Part shown: positions 16,498 through 24,725 of the stretch, piece by piece | How the letters are laid out: the number at the start of each line of letters is the position of its first letter | How positions within the stretch are numbered: the first letter of the stretch is position 1 | NCBI GenBank assembly: GCA_027013165.1 | Contig: JALUXV010000482.1 | Location: 1 to 39,138 of the forward strand | Source of the DNA: Alteromonadaceae bacterium | GTDB taxonomy: Bacteria; Pseudomonadota; Gammaproteobacteria; Enterobacterales; Alteromonadaceae | Direction: 5' to 3' | Length of the DNA stretch: 39,138 nt | Translations under genes and position numbers: made by a program | The notes under the pieces: model-generated | What the model was told of the DNA's origin: nothing | The model's input: the letters and a program-made list of their open reading frames with translations, nothing else | The model's database searches: none

Positions 16498-18840
16498 ATG
16501 AAAACTACCCCAACAAATAACAGTTTCGCCATACTGATGACAATCGTCGTCAGCGCTTTTGTTCACCTTCTGGCTTTCTTCTTGGCGCAAACCGTACTAA
16601 GTGAATGGCGTGGAGAGCATGTACCACTGCACGGCGCTATCGAGGTGTTTGGTGGTGCAATTGCTCTTTTTGTTGCATATTTGCTTGTTCAGTTAAATCG
16701 CAGTAAGCAGGGAACAAGCTTTAATCTAGTGATAGCTTGCGCTTTTGCAGTGATGGGGATCATGGACATAGCTCATGCCCTTGTGGAACCGGGGAAGTTA
16801 TTTGTTTGGTTGCACTCCAGCGCAACGTTTTTTGGGGGCGTGGTGTTTTTAGGAGTGTTTCTTCCTAAAAACCTACAAAAGCAGATGTCGGAAGTGATGC
16901 TGTGGTTTGTTGTAGTGCTTGCAGCCCTCTTCGTTTTATTGAGTATTGTCTTGAACGATTATCTCCCCAGCATGGTGATTCAAGGCAGGTTTTCAAAGGT
17001 AGCATTAGCGCTCAACATTCTCGGTGGTATTTTTTTACTGACTGCTGCGCTGGGGTTGTACCGCGCATATAGACAGTCTAGCAACGCCAATGATCTGCTG
17101 TTCATATTACATTGCGCCATGTTTGGCCTTGCGGCCATTATGTTTCAGTCATCTGTGTTGTGGGATATTTCTTGGTGGGGCTGGCATATTCTAAGAATGC
17201 TAGCCTATGGCGTTGCACTGTGGTTTGCATTGAGAAGTGAAATGTCTATTTTCTCGCAAATCGCACAAGCCAATAAAAATTTAAGCTTCAAGGCTGCGCA
17301 ATCGGATATGGCGCTTCACGAAATACAACAGCGCTTCGCGTTTAATGAAAAACAACAAGCCGCTATATTATCTTGCTTAACTGATGCCATTGTTGTAACC
17401 GACGAAACGGGTAACATCAAATCTTTCTCGGACAGCGCTGAACAAATGTTTGGCTACACGGAGCAGCAGGTCGTGGGAAGAAATATTATCTGTTTGATGG
17501 ATCCAGAAATTGGCAAGATGCATCACCATTATATGGCCGGGTATCAGTCTAAAAAATCCTCTACTGTTGTTGGGAAAAACCGCGAGTTAAAAGCTAAAAA
17601 GCAGAATGGCGAAGCTTTTCTCATTGATTTAACTATTAATGAGGTGGTGTTAAACGAGCAACGTCATTTTGTTGGTGTCATTCGAGATATATCTGAGCGA
17701 AAAGCCCAAGAGCAATTGTTATATCAAGCCAAAGAGCAGGCGGATGCAGCCAACTCAGCAAAGAGTGCATTCTTGGCTAACACAAGTCACGAAATACGCA
17801 CTCCATTGAATGGTGTGTATGGCAATTTACAGCTATTGAGGGACTGCGAATTGCCCCACGAGGCCATTACATATACAGAGAATGCCTTGTATTCTTCAAA
17901 GGCACTCATGGTGTTAATCAATGACATTCTCGACTTTTCAAAGATTGAGGCAGGAAAGTTAGAGATAGAGCACAGGCCTTTTCGGTTATCGCAACTGCTG
18001 GAGGGTATTAAATCTGACATGGGCCGGCAAGCATTAGAAAAACACTTGTCGTTTAATTTGAATTCTACCGTACCTCATGATTGTTGGGTGGGGGACGTAT
18101 TTCGCCTTCGTCAGATACTTCTAAACATGATTTCTAACGCCGTAAAATTTACTAAAGAAGGCGAAGTTACCGTAGCGACACTGTACGCAGAAGGTGAACG
18201 AAGGCTTACCTTTGTTGTTAAAGACACGGGGATTGGAATGAGCCAAGAGACAGTAAAGAAACTCTTTAGCCGCTTTGATCAAGCCGATGTTTCTACTACA
18301 CGTCAATACGGTGGAACTGGTATTGGCATGTCAATTACACACTCGTTAGTTACCTTGATGGGAGGCACAATTAATGTGTACAGTGAACTTGGGAAAGGGT
18401 CTACTTTTGTAGTGAAGCTGCCTCTTGAAAAGGCGCAGTTTTCTGACCTTCCGAGTAATTCGATTAATAGTCACAGCGCAGATTTTTCAGGTAAACATGT
18501 ATTACTGGCTGAAGACAATGAAGTCAACCAGGCCGTTATCGAAGGTATGTTGTCTGCGACCGGCTGCAAATTAACAATTGTTTGTAATGGAAAAGAAGCG
18601 GTAGACGCCGTCAATGATGACACTGACATTATTTTAATGGATGTACAGATGCCCCATATGGATGGTGTGCAGGCTACTATCTTAGTGCGAAAACACTACC
18701 CCAACTTGCCCATAGTGGCGCTAACAGCCAATGTGATGGAATCAGATCGCGAACGATACATCAATGCTGGATTTAACGATTGCCTAGGCAAGCCGGTGGA
18801 GAAACGTGATTTGTTAATGGTGATGCAAAGTCATTTATAA
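16498..18840 (+). CDS. Hybrid sensor histidine kinase/response regulator with 7-TM-like N-terminal sensor and PAS domain
   Basis: A 780-residue inner-membrane kinase. Residues 1-245 contain about seven or eight hydrophobic segments, resembling membrane sensor modules of the MASE type (which one is not certain). A PAS domain follows (about 290-400: DAIVVTDETGNIKSFSDSAE, VGVIRDISERK). The kinase core has the H-box FLANTSHEIRTPLNG with the phosphorylated histidine at 431, the N-box LLNMISNAVKFTKEG, and G-boxes VKDTGIGMS and GGTGIGMSI. The C-terminal receiver has LLAEDNEVNQ, the phospho-acceptor D715 in LMDVQMPHMDG, and the lysine in LGKPVEK. There is no Hpt domain and no output domain, so phosphate must pass to a partner elsewhere. 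The signal is unknown. It stands alone between mgsA and the cpxP-like gene. Confidence 0.92.
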   Translation: MKTTPTNNSFAILMTIVVSAFVHLLAFFLAQTVLSEWRGEHVPLHGAIEVFGGAIALFVAYLLVQLNRSKQGTSFNLVIACAFAVMGIMDIAHALVEPGKLFVWLHSSATFFGGVVFLGVFLPKNLQKQMSEVMLWFVVVLAALFVLLSIVLNDYLPSMVIQGRFSKVALALNILGGIFLLTAALGLYRAYRQSSNANDLLFILHCAMFGLAAIMFQSSVLWDISWWGWHILRMLAYGVALWFALRSEMSIFSQIAQANKNLSFKAAQSDMALHEIQQRFAFNEKQQAAILSCLTDAIVVTDETGNIKSFSDSAEQMFGYTEQQVVGRNIICLMDPEIGKMHHHYMAGYQSKKSSTVVGKNRELKAKKQNGEAFLIDLTINEVVLNEQRHFVGVIRDISERKAQEQLLYQAKEQADAANSAKSAFLANTSHEIRTPLNGVYGNLQLLRDCELPHEAITYTENALYSSKALMVLINDILDFSKIEAGKLEIEHRPFRLSQLLEGIKSDMGRQALEKHLSFNLNSTVPHDCWVGDVFRLRQILLNMISNAVKFTKEGEVTVATLYAEGERRLTFVVKDTGIGMSQETVKKLFSRFDQADVSTTRQYGGTGIGMSITHSLVTLMGGTINVYSELGKGSTFVVKLPLEKAQFSDLPSNSINSHSADFSGKHVLLAEDNEVNQAVIEGMLSATGCKLTIVCNGKEAVDAVNDDTDIILMDVQMPHMDGVQATILVRKHYPNLPIVALTANVMESDRERYINAGFNDCLGKPVEKRDLLMVMQSHL

Positions 18841-18842
18841 GT

Positions 18843-18866
18843 GGCATTAGGCAATTGCCTAATGCC
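18843..18866. repeat. Perfect 24-bp palindrome between convergent genes
   Basis: Starting GGCATTAGGCAA, the site is exactly self-complementary over 24 bp with no central spacer. It begins 2 bases after the hybrid kinase stop and 29 bases before the end of the cpxP-like gene. No U-run follows on either strand. It may act as a two-way terminator or mRNA end, or be a protein-binding site. Confidence 0.6.
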
Positions 18867-18894
18867 GTCAACAAATACGGTGTAAGCTCAAGCA

Positions 18895-19698
18895 TTAACC
18901 GCGTCTAAAAGTACTTCTGAACAAACGCTCTTCTTGGCGACGCGCTTCCAGCTCTGCTAGCTGTTCGGTTGTGAGTACCTTTAACAGTGATTGTTTATGC
19001 ATTGCTTTTGCAACAGCTAGATCTATCCATTGACTCTCATAATTACTTGCCAAGGTTTGCCATGCTTCAGTGGAGAATACGTCGCTTCGCACCAAGGCTC
19101 TCTCTTCATCTCTAAAGGTATGAATCATCCCCTCATGTGCTTTTGCCGATTGGCGGAAGTTGTCATTGAGTGATGTTATTTGTGCTTTTTGTTCCTCGGT
19201 CATGTCCAAACCTCTGAACATCTCTGTATGTCTATTACTTCTTCGCGCCATGTGATCCCCATCACGACTATCGCGACGTTCGCCTCTATGGTGGCGACGA
19301 TTTTCTCGATTGGCTTCACGCTCGGAAAGTTGGGCTTTTTGCTCATCTGTTAGCAGGGTATAAATTTCATGGCGCAATTGAGCTAACGCTAACCAATGTT
19401 CAGCCTTCGCTTCTACGTTCTCTTCAATCATTGCGTAGAATGCCGCTTCGTCCATGCCGAGAATGGCTTCTATTGTCGGTTTTCTCTCTCGCTCTGAAGG
19501 CTTGTGCTCGGCTTTAAACTCTTCAATGAGCACTTTTACTTTGTTTAGTTGAGCTTCGGTTAAGGACAATCCGCGAAGCGAGTCAACCATCATCTCCATT
19601 GGGTGTGGTTTACCCATGTTGTGATGAGGGCGCGCATCAACAGTGGCGACTAAAGAAACGGTGGCTGCCAGCATACTTGCAATTACTAACTTTTTCAT
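18895..19698 (-). CDS. CpxP/Spy-family periplasmic LTxxQ protein (double-length)
   Basis: A 267-residue periplasmic protein. The longer frame reaches 19749, but the ATG at 19698 has AGGAGAAGA just upstream and gives a clean signal peptide (MKKLVIASMLAATVSLVATVDA), so that start is used. Four LTxxQ-like motifs are visible: LSLTEAQLNKVK, LLTDEQKAQL, LDMTEEQKAQI and LTTEQLAEL, in two pairs separated by a very basic, histidine- and arginine-rich linker (NRENRRHHRGERRDSRDGD). CpxP and Spy carry one pair in about 160 residues, so this looks like two units in tandem. It is divergent from a CpxRA-like pair with a CpxR-type box between, so it is probably the CpxP-like stress chaperone or feedback inhibitor of that system. 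The name cpxP is inference. Confidence 0.8.
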   Translation of the reverse strand: MKKLVIASMLAATVSLVATVDARPHHNMGKPHPMEMMVDSLRGLSLTEAQLNKVKVLIEEFKAEHKPSERERKPTIEAILGMDEAAFYAMIEENVEAKAEHWLALAQLRHEIYTLLTDEQKAQLSEREANRENRRHHRGERRDSRDGDHMARRSNRHTEMFRGLDMTEEQKAQITSLNDNFRQSAKAHEGMIHTFRDEERALVRSDVFSTEAWQTLASNYESQWIDLAVAKAMHKQSLLKVLTTEQLAELEARRQEERLFRSTFRRG

Positions 19699-19765
19699 TG
19701 TCTTCTCCTGTGCATTTAGACAACTACAGATTAGCGAAAAACTATGCAAAGTGAGTCAGTGAACT

Positions 19766-19781
19766 GTAAAGCTTGTGTAAA
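19766..19781. promoter_or_regulatory. CpxR-type box
   Basis: GTAAAGCTTGTGTAAA is an exact match to the CpxR consensus GTAAA-N(4-8)-GTAAA, with a 6-base spacer. It lies in the divergent region, 68 bases upstream of the cpxP-like start and 160 bases upstream of the response regulator. It fits autoregulation of the pair and activation of the periplasmic protein. Confidence 0.65.
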
Positions 19782-19940
19782 GGTTGTACAGAAGTGTGCA
19801 TTCCTGTTGTCCGAGTGGTTATGCTTCTCACGCTTGTGTGAAAAACTTATCACACTTAAGCGTGCAACTATGTTAACCCGTGCACGTGGCATTACTATCG
19901 TGCGCAAGTCACCCGCAGATTATGCTAAGGTTGAAATACA

Positions 19941-20681
19941 ATGAATCACTATGTCGCAGAACTTTCAACTATGGTTTCGTCCACCACATTACCCTCGGTG
20001 CTCATCATTGATGACGATACCGAGTTAACAGAAATGCTGTCTACTTATTTGCACGGTGCGGGTTATAAGGTGAACATCCGCGATGACGGCCAGGCGGGTT
20101 TATCAGAGGCCATTTCAGGGGAAAAATATGACCTCATTTTGTTGGATGTCATGATGCCAAAGTTGGATGGTTTTGAAGTGCTAAAACGTTTGAGAGTGAG
20201 TAAAACTACGCCGGTATTAATGCTCACTGCGCGAGGTGATGACTATGATCGTATTCTTGGCTTAGAGCTCGGCGCCGACGACTACTTACCCAAGCCTTTT
20301 AATCACAGAGAACTGTTAGCAAGGGTTAAAGCAATATTCCGTCGCCAGGCTATTAGCGCAAACAACACATCTACTGAACAAGATATCATGGTAGATGACG
20401 TGTTACTTAGCCCTAGTCGACAGTTTGTCAGTGTTAACGGTCAAGAAGTTGCCCTAACGTCCAGCGAATTTTCAATACTGAGACTTTTGATGCTTAACGT
20501 TGGTCAGCGGGTTACCAAAGAGGATATCAGTCAAAAAGTCTTAGGTAAGCCTTTGCAAGCGTTTGATAGAAGCATAGACATGCATGTCAGCAATTTGCGA
20601 AAAAAAATAGCGAGTGTAAACCCCACTGAGAAGATAAAGACTATTAGAGGTGTTGGTTACATGTTGCAGAGCAGCTTATGA
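19941..20681 (+). CDS. cpxR: CpxR-like OmpR-family response regulator
   Basis: A 246-residue regulator. The receiver domain has VLIIDDDTELTEML and the phospho-acceptor D69 in ILLDVMMPKLDG, with the conserved lysine in DYLPKPFNHREL. The C-terminal winged helix reads LTSSEFSILRLLM and ends TIRGVGYML, typical of OmpR/PhoB regulators. The first 15 residues before the receiver are variable; an internal ATG at 19971 would give a length nearer to E. coli CpxR (232). It overlaps the kinase gene by 4 bases. The Cpx identity rests on the divergent LTxxQ gene, the CpxR box and the kinase type. Confidence 0.85.
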   Translation: MNHYVAELSTMVSSTTLPSVLIIDDDTELTEMLSTYLHGAGYKVNIRDDGQAGLSEAISGEKYDLILLDVMMPKLDGFEVLKRLRVSKTTPVLMLTARGDDYDRILGLELGADDYLPKPFNHRELLARVKAIFRRQAISANNTSTEQDIMVDDVLLSPSRQFVSVNGQEVALTSSEFSILRLLMLNVGQRVTKEDISQKVLGKPLQAFDRSIDMHVSNLRKKIASVNPTEKIKTIRGVGYMLQSSL

Positions 20682-22039
20682 ATTGGCTCAAAGGATTAAA
20701 CCCCATGCGCGCCATTATGGGGCGCTTATTTTTGTGGTTTTGGGTAACCTTTATCCTTACCGCTGCACTGGCAGTATGGGGAAGTCGACTATTTTTTCAC
20801 GAGCTAGAGGTAGGCGCAGCCTCTGACAGAGAAATACACGAGCTATCTAAGGTTCGAGAGCGCCTTGAAGAGCCAAGAGGCTGGCGTGGACCACTTCCAA
20901 TGTTATTGGATAGAAGTGCACGTAACATGAGCTACCGAGTTATAGCCTTTGATTTTGCGGAAAAAAGGTTGATTCATGGTCCAGGCATGCCCTTACCCAG
21001 AGGGGCATTTAAAGATATTCAAGGAATAGCCAATCAAAGTGTACCGCTGAGTATTAAACGCGGAGCATTAAGTTTCATTGGTCCGATACAGTATGATCGA
21101 GGCGGTAAAAACTACGCTGTGTTTCTAGCTAAGTTCAATAGTCCTGAGGACAAGTACCAGCCGTTTGTTTATTTCTTTATTGTTGCATTAATTACAACAA
21201 CATTACTGTCTTGGTTATTTGCGAAGTCGTTAACTCGGCCAATCATTCGAGTTCAGCGTTCGGCTCGTTCCTTGGCGTCAGGCAATTGGAAAGAACGTAT
21301 TCAAGAGTCGGATATTCGCAACGACGAATTAGGAAAGCTTGCACGCGACTTTAACAGTATGGCCGACCAATTAGAAAAATTGTGGAACGGCCAGCAGCGC
21401 CTTTTGGCGGATATTTCCCATGAGCTTCGTTCTCCTCTTGCCCGTCTTCAAATGGCTCTGGGTTTAGCTCATCAGCAGAACATTGATTCTGCAACCCTCG
21501 ATAGGATTGACCGAGAGGCTCAACGAATGGAGGCTTTGATTAAACAATTATTAGATTTGAGTCGTGTTGAGTCTGGAAAACGGGAATATCAGAATTATAG
21601 ATTACCCCTGTTGCTGCAAGATATTCTTACTGATGCTCAGTTTGAGGCGGCAAATCGCAATAAGGTGCTCGACATCGACGAAATACCGAGCATTGATATT
21701 CAAGCGAATGGTGTTTTGCTATGTAGAGCAATTGAGAACGTTCTTAGAAATGCGCTTCGCTATAGTCGTTATCAAACAAGGATTAGTTTTGAAGTAACAG
21801 AGAATCACTGGAGTGTATGTATTCAGGACGACGGAGAGGGGCTATCCACTGCCGAGTGTGAACGGATTTTTGCTCCATTTTATCGTGCGTCGCTAGCCAG
21901 AGAGCGCGAGTCAGGTGGTGTTGGGTTGGGGCTTTCCATTGCAAAAGCTGCGGTAGACCTGCATGATGGTAGTATTAAAGCAACGCCTAACCAGGGTACT
22001 GGATTATCAGTAACACTGACCTTCCCTTTGGGTCAGTAA
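20678..22039 (+). CDS. cpxA: CpxA-like sensor histidine kinase
   Basis: A 453-residue inner-membrane kinase. Two membrane segments (about residues 13-30, LFLWFWVTFILTAALAVWGS, and 165-185) bracket a periplasmic sensor loop of roughly 135 residues. Then a HAMP linker, the H-box LLADISHELRSPLARLQ with the phosphorylated histidine at 248, the N-box ENVLRNALRYS, and the ATP lid DDGEGLS and GGVGLGLSIAK. The N-terminal pattern RLFLWFWVTF resembles the start of CpxA. It is coupled to the regulator upstream by a 4-base overlap. Expected role: sensing envelope misfolding, held off by the CpxP-like protein. Confidence 0.85.
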   Translation: MNWLKGLNPMRAIMGRLFLWFWVTFILTAALAVWGSRLFFHELEVGAASDREIHELSKVRERLEEPRGWRGPLPMLLDRSARNMSYRVIAFDFAEKRLIHGPGMPLPRGAFKDIQGIANQSVPLSIKRGALSFIGPIQYDRGGKNYAVFLAKFNSPEDKYQPFVYFFIVALITTTLLSWLFAKSLTRPIIRVQRSARSLASGNWKERIQESDIRNDELGKLARDFNSMADQLEKLWNGQQRLLADISHELRSPLARLQMALGLAHQQNIDSATLDRIDREAQRMEALIKQLLDLSRVESGKREYQNYRLPLLLQDILTDAQFEAANRNKVLDIDEIPSIDIQANGVLLCRAIENVLRNALRYSRYQTRISFEVTENHWSVCIQDDGEGLSTAECERIFAPFYRASLARERESGGVGLGLSIAKAAVDLHDGSIKATPNQGTGLSVTLTFPLGQ

Positions 22040-22077
22040 TTATCCTTGGAGCACAATAAAGAGTAGGGTCATCGAAT

Positions 22078-23043
22078 ATGACGTGGCGTTTTACGTCTGA
22101 AACTAACATCGCTGATATATTTGCAACAAAGATAAACCCGTTTTGGCAGCAATGCGTTACGCAAGATAAGTTCATTGGTAAAGGCAAAGTAGCTGTACAT
22201 TACGCTTGGTGCGCCCCGGACAACGCAAAAGCAACAATCGTCATTAGTTCTGGGAGAATAGAGTCCTATTTAAAGTATAAAGAACTCATTTTCGATTTCT
22301 TCAACAACGGGTACGCTATTTTTATCCTAGATCACAGAGGGCAGGGGTTGTCAGACCGCATGACCAAGGACAGACATCATGGTTATGTAGCGCATTTTGA
22401 TGACTATGTTGAAGACTTACTGACATTTGTCGATACCGTAGTTACTCCAAATCAGCAGGGTGAGCGGTATCTTGTTTGCCATTCTATGGGAGGGGCCATT
22501 GGTGCGCTTACGCTGCTCAGAAAGCCCAACTTGTTCTCAAAGGCGGTATTGGCAGCGCCTATGTTTGGTATCAAACCAGTGCTACCCGATTGGCTAGCAT
22601 CGAGTTTGTTGCAAGTGGGTCTTGGAGTAAACCGACTTCGTAGGAAAGATTCAGGGTACTTTTTCGGCCAAACTGGTTATGTGTCTTTACCTTTCGCACT
22701 TAATAAGCTAACTCACAGTCAATCGCGATATCGCTTGTTTAGAGCGCTTTATGATGAGGAAAAAGTGCTTCAACTAGGAGGGGTAACCACTGAATGGTTA
22801 AGCGCAGCGAAATATGCCATGGATCTCATTCGCGACAATGCGCAACATATCTCTTCGCCAATGTTGGTACTGAGTGCTGATAGAGATCATATTATTGATA
22901 ACAAGCGCCAGCGTGAAGTGGTTGCGAAAATACCTAACGTAACGCTAGAGGTTATCAACGATGCTTATCACGAATTGTTTATCGAACGTGATGAACTACG
23001 GAATCAAGCACTAACTAAAATCCTAAACTTTTTAGCAGAGTGA
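22078..23043 (+). CDS. pldB: Alpha/beta hydrolase, lysophospholipase L2-like
   Basis: A 321-residue serine hydrolase of the lysophospholipase/monoacylglycerol lipase group. Blocks: VVISSGRIESYLKYKEL... (GRIESYLKY), ILDHRGQGLSDR, and the nucleophile elbow VCHSMGGAIG, where the first glycine of GxSxG is a cysteine; SADRDHIID and NDAYHELFIERDE supply the acid and histidine. The RIES and DHRGQG blocks and the length fit PldB of E. coli, which releases fatty acid from lysophospholipids at the inner membrane. No signal peptide is seen. It lies 38 bases after cpxA on the same strand, so it may be read with the two-component genes. Confidence 0.82.
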   Translation: MTWRFTSETNIADIFATKINPFWQQCVTQDKFIGKGKVAVHYAWCAPDNAKATIVISSGRIESYLKYKELIFDFFNNGYAIFILDHRGQGLSDRMTKDRHHGYVAHFDDYVEDLLTFVDTVVTPNQQGERYLVCHSMGGAIGALTLLRKPNLFSKAVLAAPMFGIKPVLPDWLASSLLQVGLGVNRLRRKDSGYFFGQTGYVSLPFALNKLTHSQSRYRLFRALYDEEKVLQLGGVTTEWLSAAKYAMDLIRDNAQHISSPMLVLSADRDHIIDNKRQREVVAKIPNVTLEVINDAYHELFIERDELRNQALTKILNFLAE

Positions 23044-23079
23044 AGTGCTAAAAATCGCCGTTCTTGCCTTATTTAAGCG

Positions 23080-23099
23080 GGCGCACTATGCTGTGCGCC
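23080..23099 (+). terminator. Stem-loop between pldB and trmL
   Basis: GGCGCAC and GTGCGCC form a perfect 7-bp GC-rich stem with a 6-base loop, 37 bases after the pldB stop and 22 before the trmL ATG. The following ATTGTTACT is only weakly U-rich, so termination may be partial. Confidence 0.4.
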
Positions 23100-23121
23100 A
23101 TTGTTACTAAGAGCATCCGCT

Positions 23122-23586
23122 ATGTTAGATATTGTCCTTTATCAACCTGAAATTCCCCCAAACACAGGAAACATTATTCGCCTATGTGCCAATAGTGGTT
23201 TTACATTGCATTTGATCGAACCTCTAGGGTTTGAGTGGGATGATAAAAGGGTGCGCAGGGCCGGCCTAGATTATCACGAGTTTGCCCATGTGAAACGACA
23301 CAAAAACTATGAGGCATATCTTGAATGCGAAAAGCCTTCTCGCGTTTTTGCTTGTACTACGAAAGGTAAGGCGTTTCACAGCGATGTTAATTATAAGAAA
23401 GGCGATGCTTTGTTATTTGGTCCAGAAACCAAAGGACTTCCCGACGACGTTATTCTTTCCTTACCCCCAGAACAGCGCGTGCGTATTCCCATGCTGCCTG
23501 ATAGCCGCAGTATGAATTTATCCAACGCGGTTTCGGTATTTGTTTATGAAAGTTGGCGCCAAATGGGCTATGAAGGCGCGCGATAA
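23122..23586 (+). CDS. trmL: tRNA (cytidine/uridine-34 2'-O)-methyltransferase
   Basis: SPOUT methyltransferase that methylates the wobble-base ribose of tRNA-Leu isoacceptors. It begins [21 protein letters not shown], the family signature (split: [22 protein letters not shown]). [13 protein letters not shown] and [19 protein letters not shown] are the SAM-binding trefoil-knot blocks. The frame is open back to a TTG at 23101, but the ATG at 23122 gives the canonical N-terminus and 154 residues, close to E. coli TrmL (157). It converges with the ion channel gene 11 bases downstream. Confidence 0.95.
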   Translation: MLDIVLYQPEIPPNTGNIIRLCANSGFTLHLIEPLGFEWDDKRVRRAGLDYHEFAHVKRHKNYEAYLECEKPSRVFACTTKGKAFHSDVNYKKGDALLFGPETKGLPDDVILSLPPEQRVRIPMLPDSRSMNLSNAVSVFVYESWRQMGYEGAR

Positions 23587-23597
23587 TAACGCTGTAG

Positions 23598-24575
23598 TCA
23601 ACGAGTCATTTTCTTCACAAAGACTACCACGAATAGAGCGATGGTAAAGCTACCTGTAAAAGCTTCAATGGCGGCCACAGCCCTAGAATGACCAATGGGT
23701 GTAAAGTCGCCGTAACCTAAGGTGGTAAAGGTTACCACTGAATAGTACAAACAAGATAAAAACAAAGAAATATTTTCTAGAATGGGTTTATCAGACCCAT
23801 AAGCAATAATATTCCCCTGATAGTTCAAACCAGTGAATGTGTAGATAGAGGCGCAGATAATTATCATAATGATAGAGATAAACACTATGCGTAAAGGCGC
23901 TTCTCCGTAGCCGCAAAATACATCGACTATCTTTGATCCTAACCTTTTGAAGCTAAACTTCGGCATGCGCATTCTGCGCACAGTTAGCTCTTTTTGAATT
24001 AAGTCTCCCGATAAGGAAAAAAGTCCCTCTCGCTCAGAATGTTTGCGCAGGTCGCGGTATATTTCTTCCGCTTGCTCATAAAGATCAGCTGCGTCATCAA
24101 AGGCTTTCTTTTGATTAGCAACTTTCGCTAGTCGTTGCTGACGAAGCTCTTTTCCAAGTTTTATATTTTCGATTTTACACTCGTGCCAACGTACACCTAA
24201 CAAGTTGCAATCCCGCAAGCTAGCGCAGTTAATGTTTGCTGCGGTTAGGTTTGCTTTCATCAAACTAGCGTGGTCCAAACGTATGTTGAACAAATGGGCA
24301 CATTCTAGTTTTGCTCGATAAAGGTCGGCATAAGAAAAGTCAAACCCTTGCTTCTTGTGGTGATTAACTAGGTTCACTTGGCGTAGGTCTGCGTGCTTTA
24401 AGATGATACCTCGAGTTTGTTCTCCCGAACGCACATATTGTTCGAGCTTTTCCTTAACTTTAGGACCCGACTTGTCTTGACTGGGATCATGCCAAAAACA
24501 CAAGCCTGACTCGTTGGCGTGCTCATTACACACAAACCCTTCATTGTCTTCATAAGCACAGATTTTTTTGGTCAT
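23598..24575 (-). CDS. Two-TM potassium channel with N-terminal zinc-knuckle-like motif and pentapeptide repeats
   Basis: A 325-residue membrane protein. The C-terminal third is a pore module: a first hydrophobic segment (about 225-248, IVFISIIMIIICASIYTF), the pore loop with selectivity filter TLGYGD at 285-290, and a second segment (about 305-320). That pattern indicates a K+ channel. The N-terminal half is cytoplasmic: a Cys/His cluster C6, C16, H19, C26, H29 that could bind zinc, then pentapeptide-repeat-like A(D/N)L steps from about 62 to 130 (ADLRQVNL, ADLYRAKL, ASLMKANL, ASLRDCNL), then a charged coiled region (EQAEEIYRDLRKHSEREGLF). The repeats probably serve as a gating or docking domain. 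The start follows a GTTAAACG inverted repeat. Ligand and partners are unknown. Confidence 0.87.
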   Translation of the reverse strand: MTKKICAYEDNEGFVCNEHANESGLCFWHDPSQDKSGPKVKEKLEQYVRSGEQTRGIILKHADLRQVNLVNHHKKQGFDFSYADLYRAKLECAHLFNIRLDHASLMKANLTAANINCASLRDCNLLGVRWHECKIENIKLGKELRQQRLAKVANQKKAFDDAADLYEQAEEIYRDLRKHSEREGLFSLSGDLIQKELTVRRMRMPKFSFKRLGSKIVDVFCGYGEAPLRIVFISIIMIIICASIYTFTGLNYQGNIIAYGSDKPILENISLFLSCLYYSVVTFTTLGYGDFTPIGHSRAVAAIEAFTGSFTIALFVVVFVKKMTR

Positions 24576-24579
24576 AACA

Positions 24580-24608
24580 GTTAAACGTAAGTGAATAGCT
24601 CGTTTAAC
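24580..24608. promoter_or_regulatory. Inverted repeat at the channel gene 5' end
   Basis: GTTAAACG at 24580-24587 is repeated in inverse as CGTTTAAC at 24601-24608, arm centres 21 bp apart, about two helical turns. It begins 5 bases upstream of the channel start codon. It could be an operator or an mRNA hairpin hiding the start region. No regulator can be named. Confidence 0.4.
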
Positions 24609-24725
24609 AATAAGTATAGACGGGGTTTTTTTATTTAGCAGGGAGGTATTAAACAGTACACTTTTTATTGTGTTTATTTTATGTTTGATTTTTGTTGTTA
24701 ATTTGGTTGTTTGTTAGGAGTAAAA

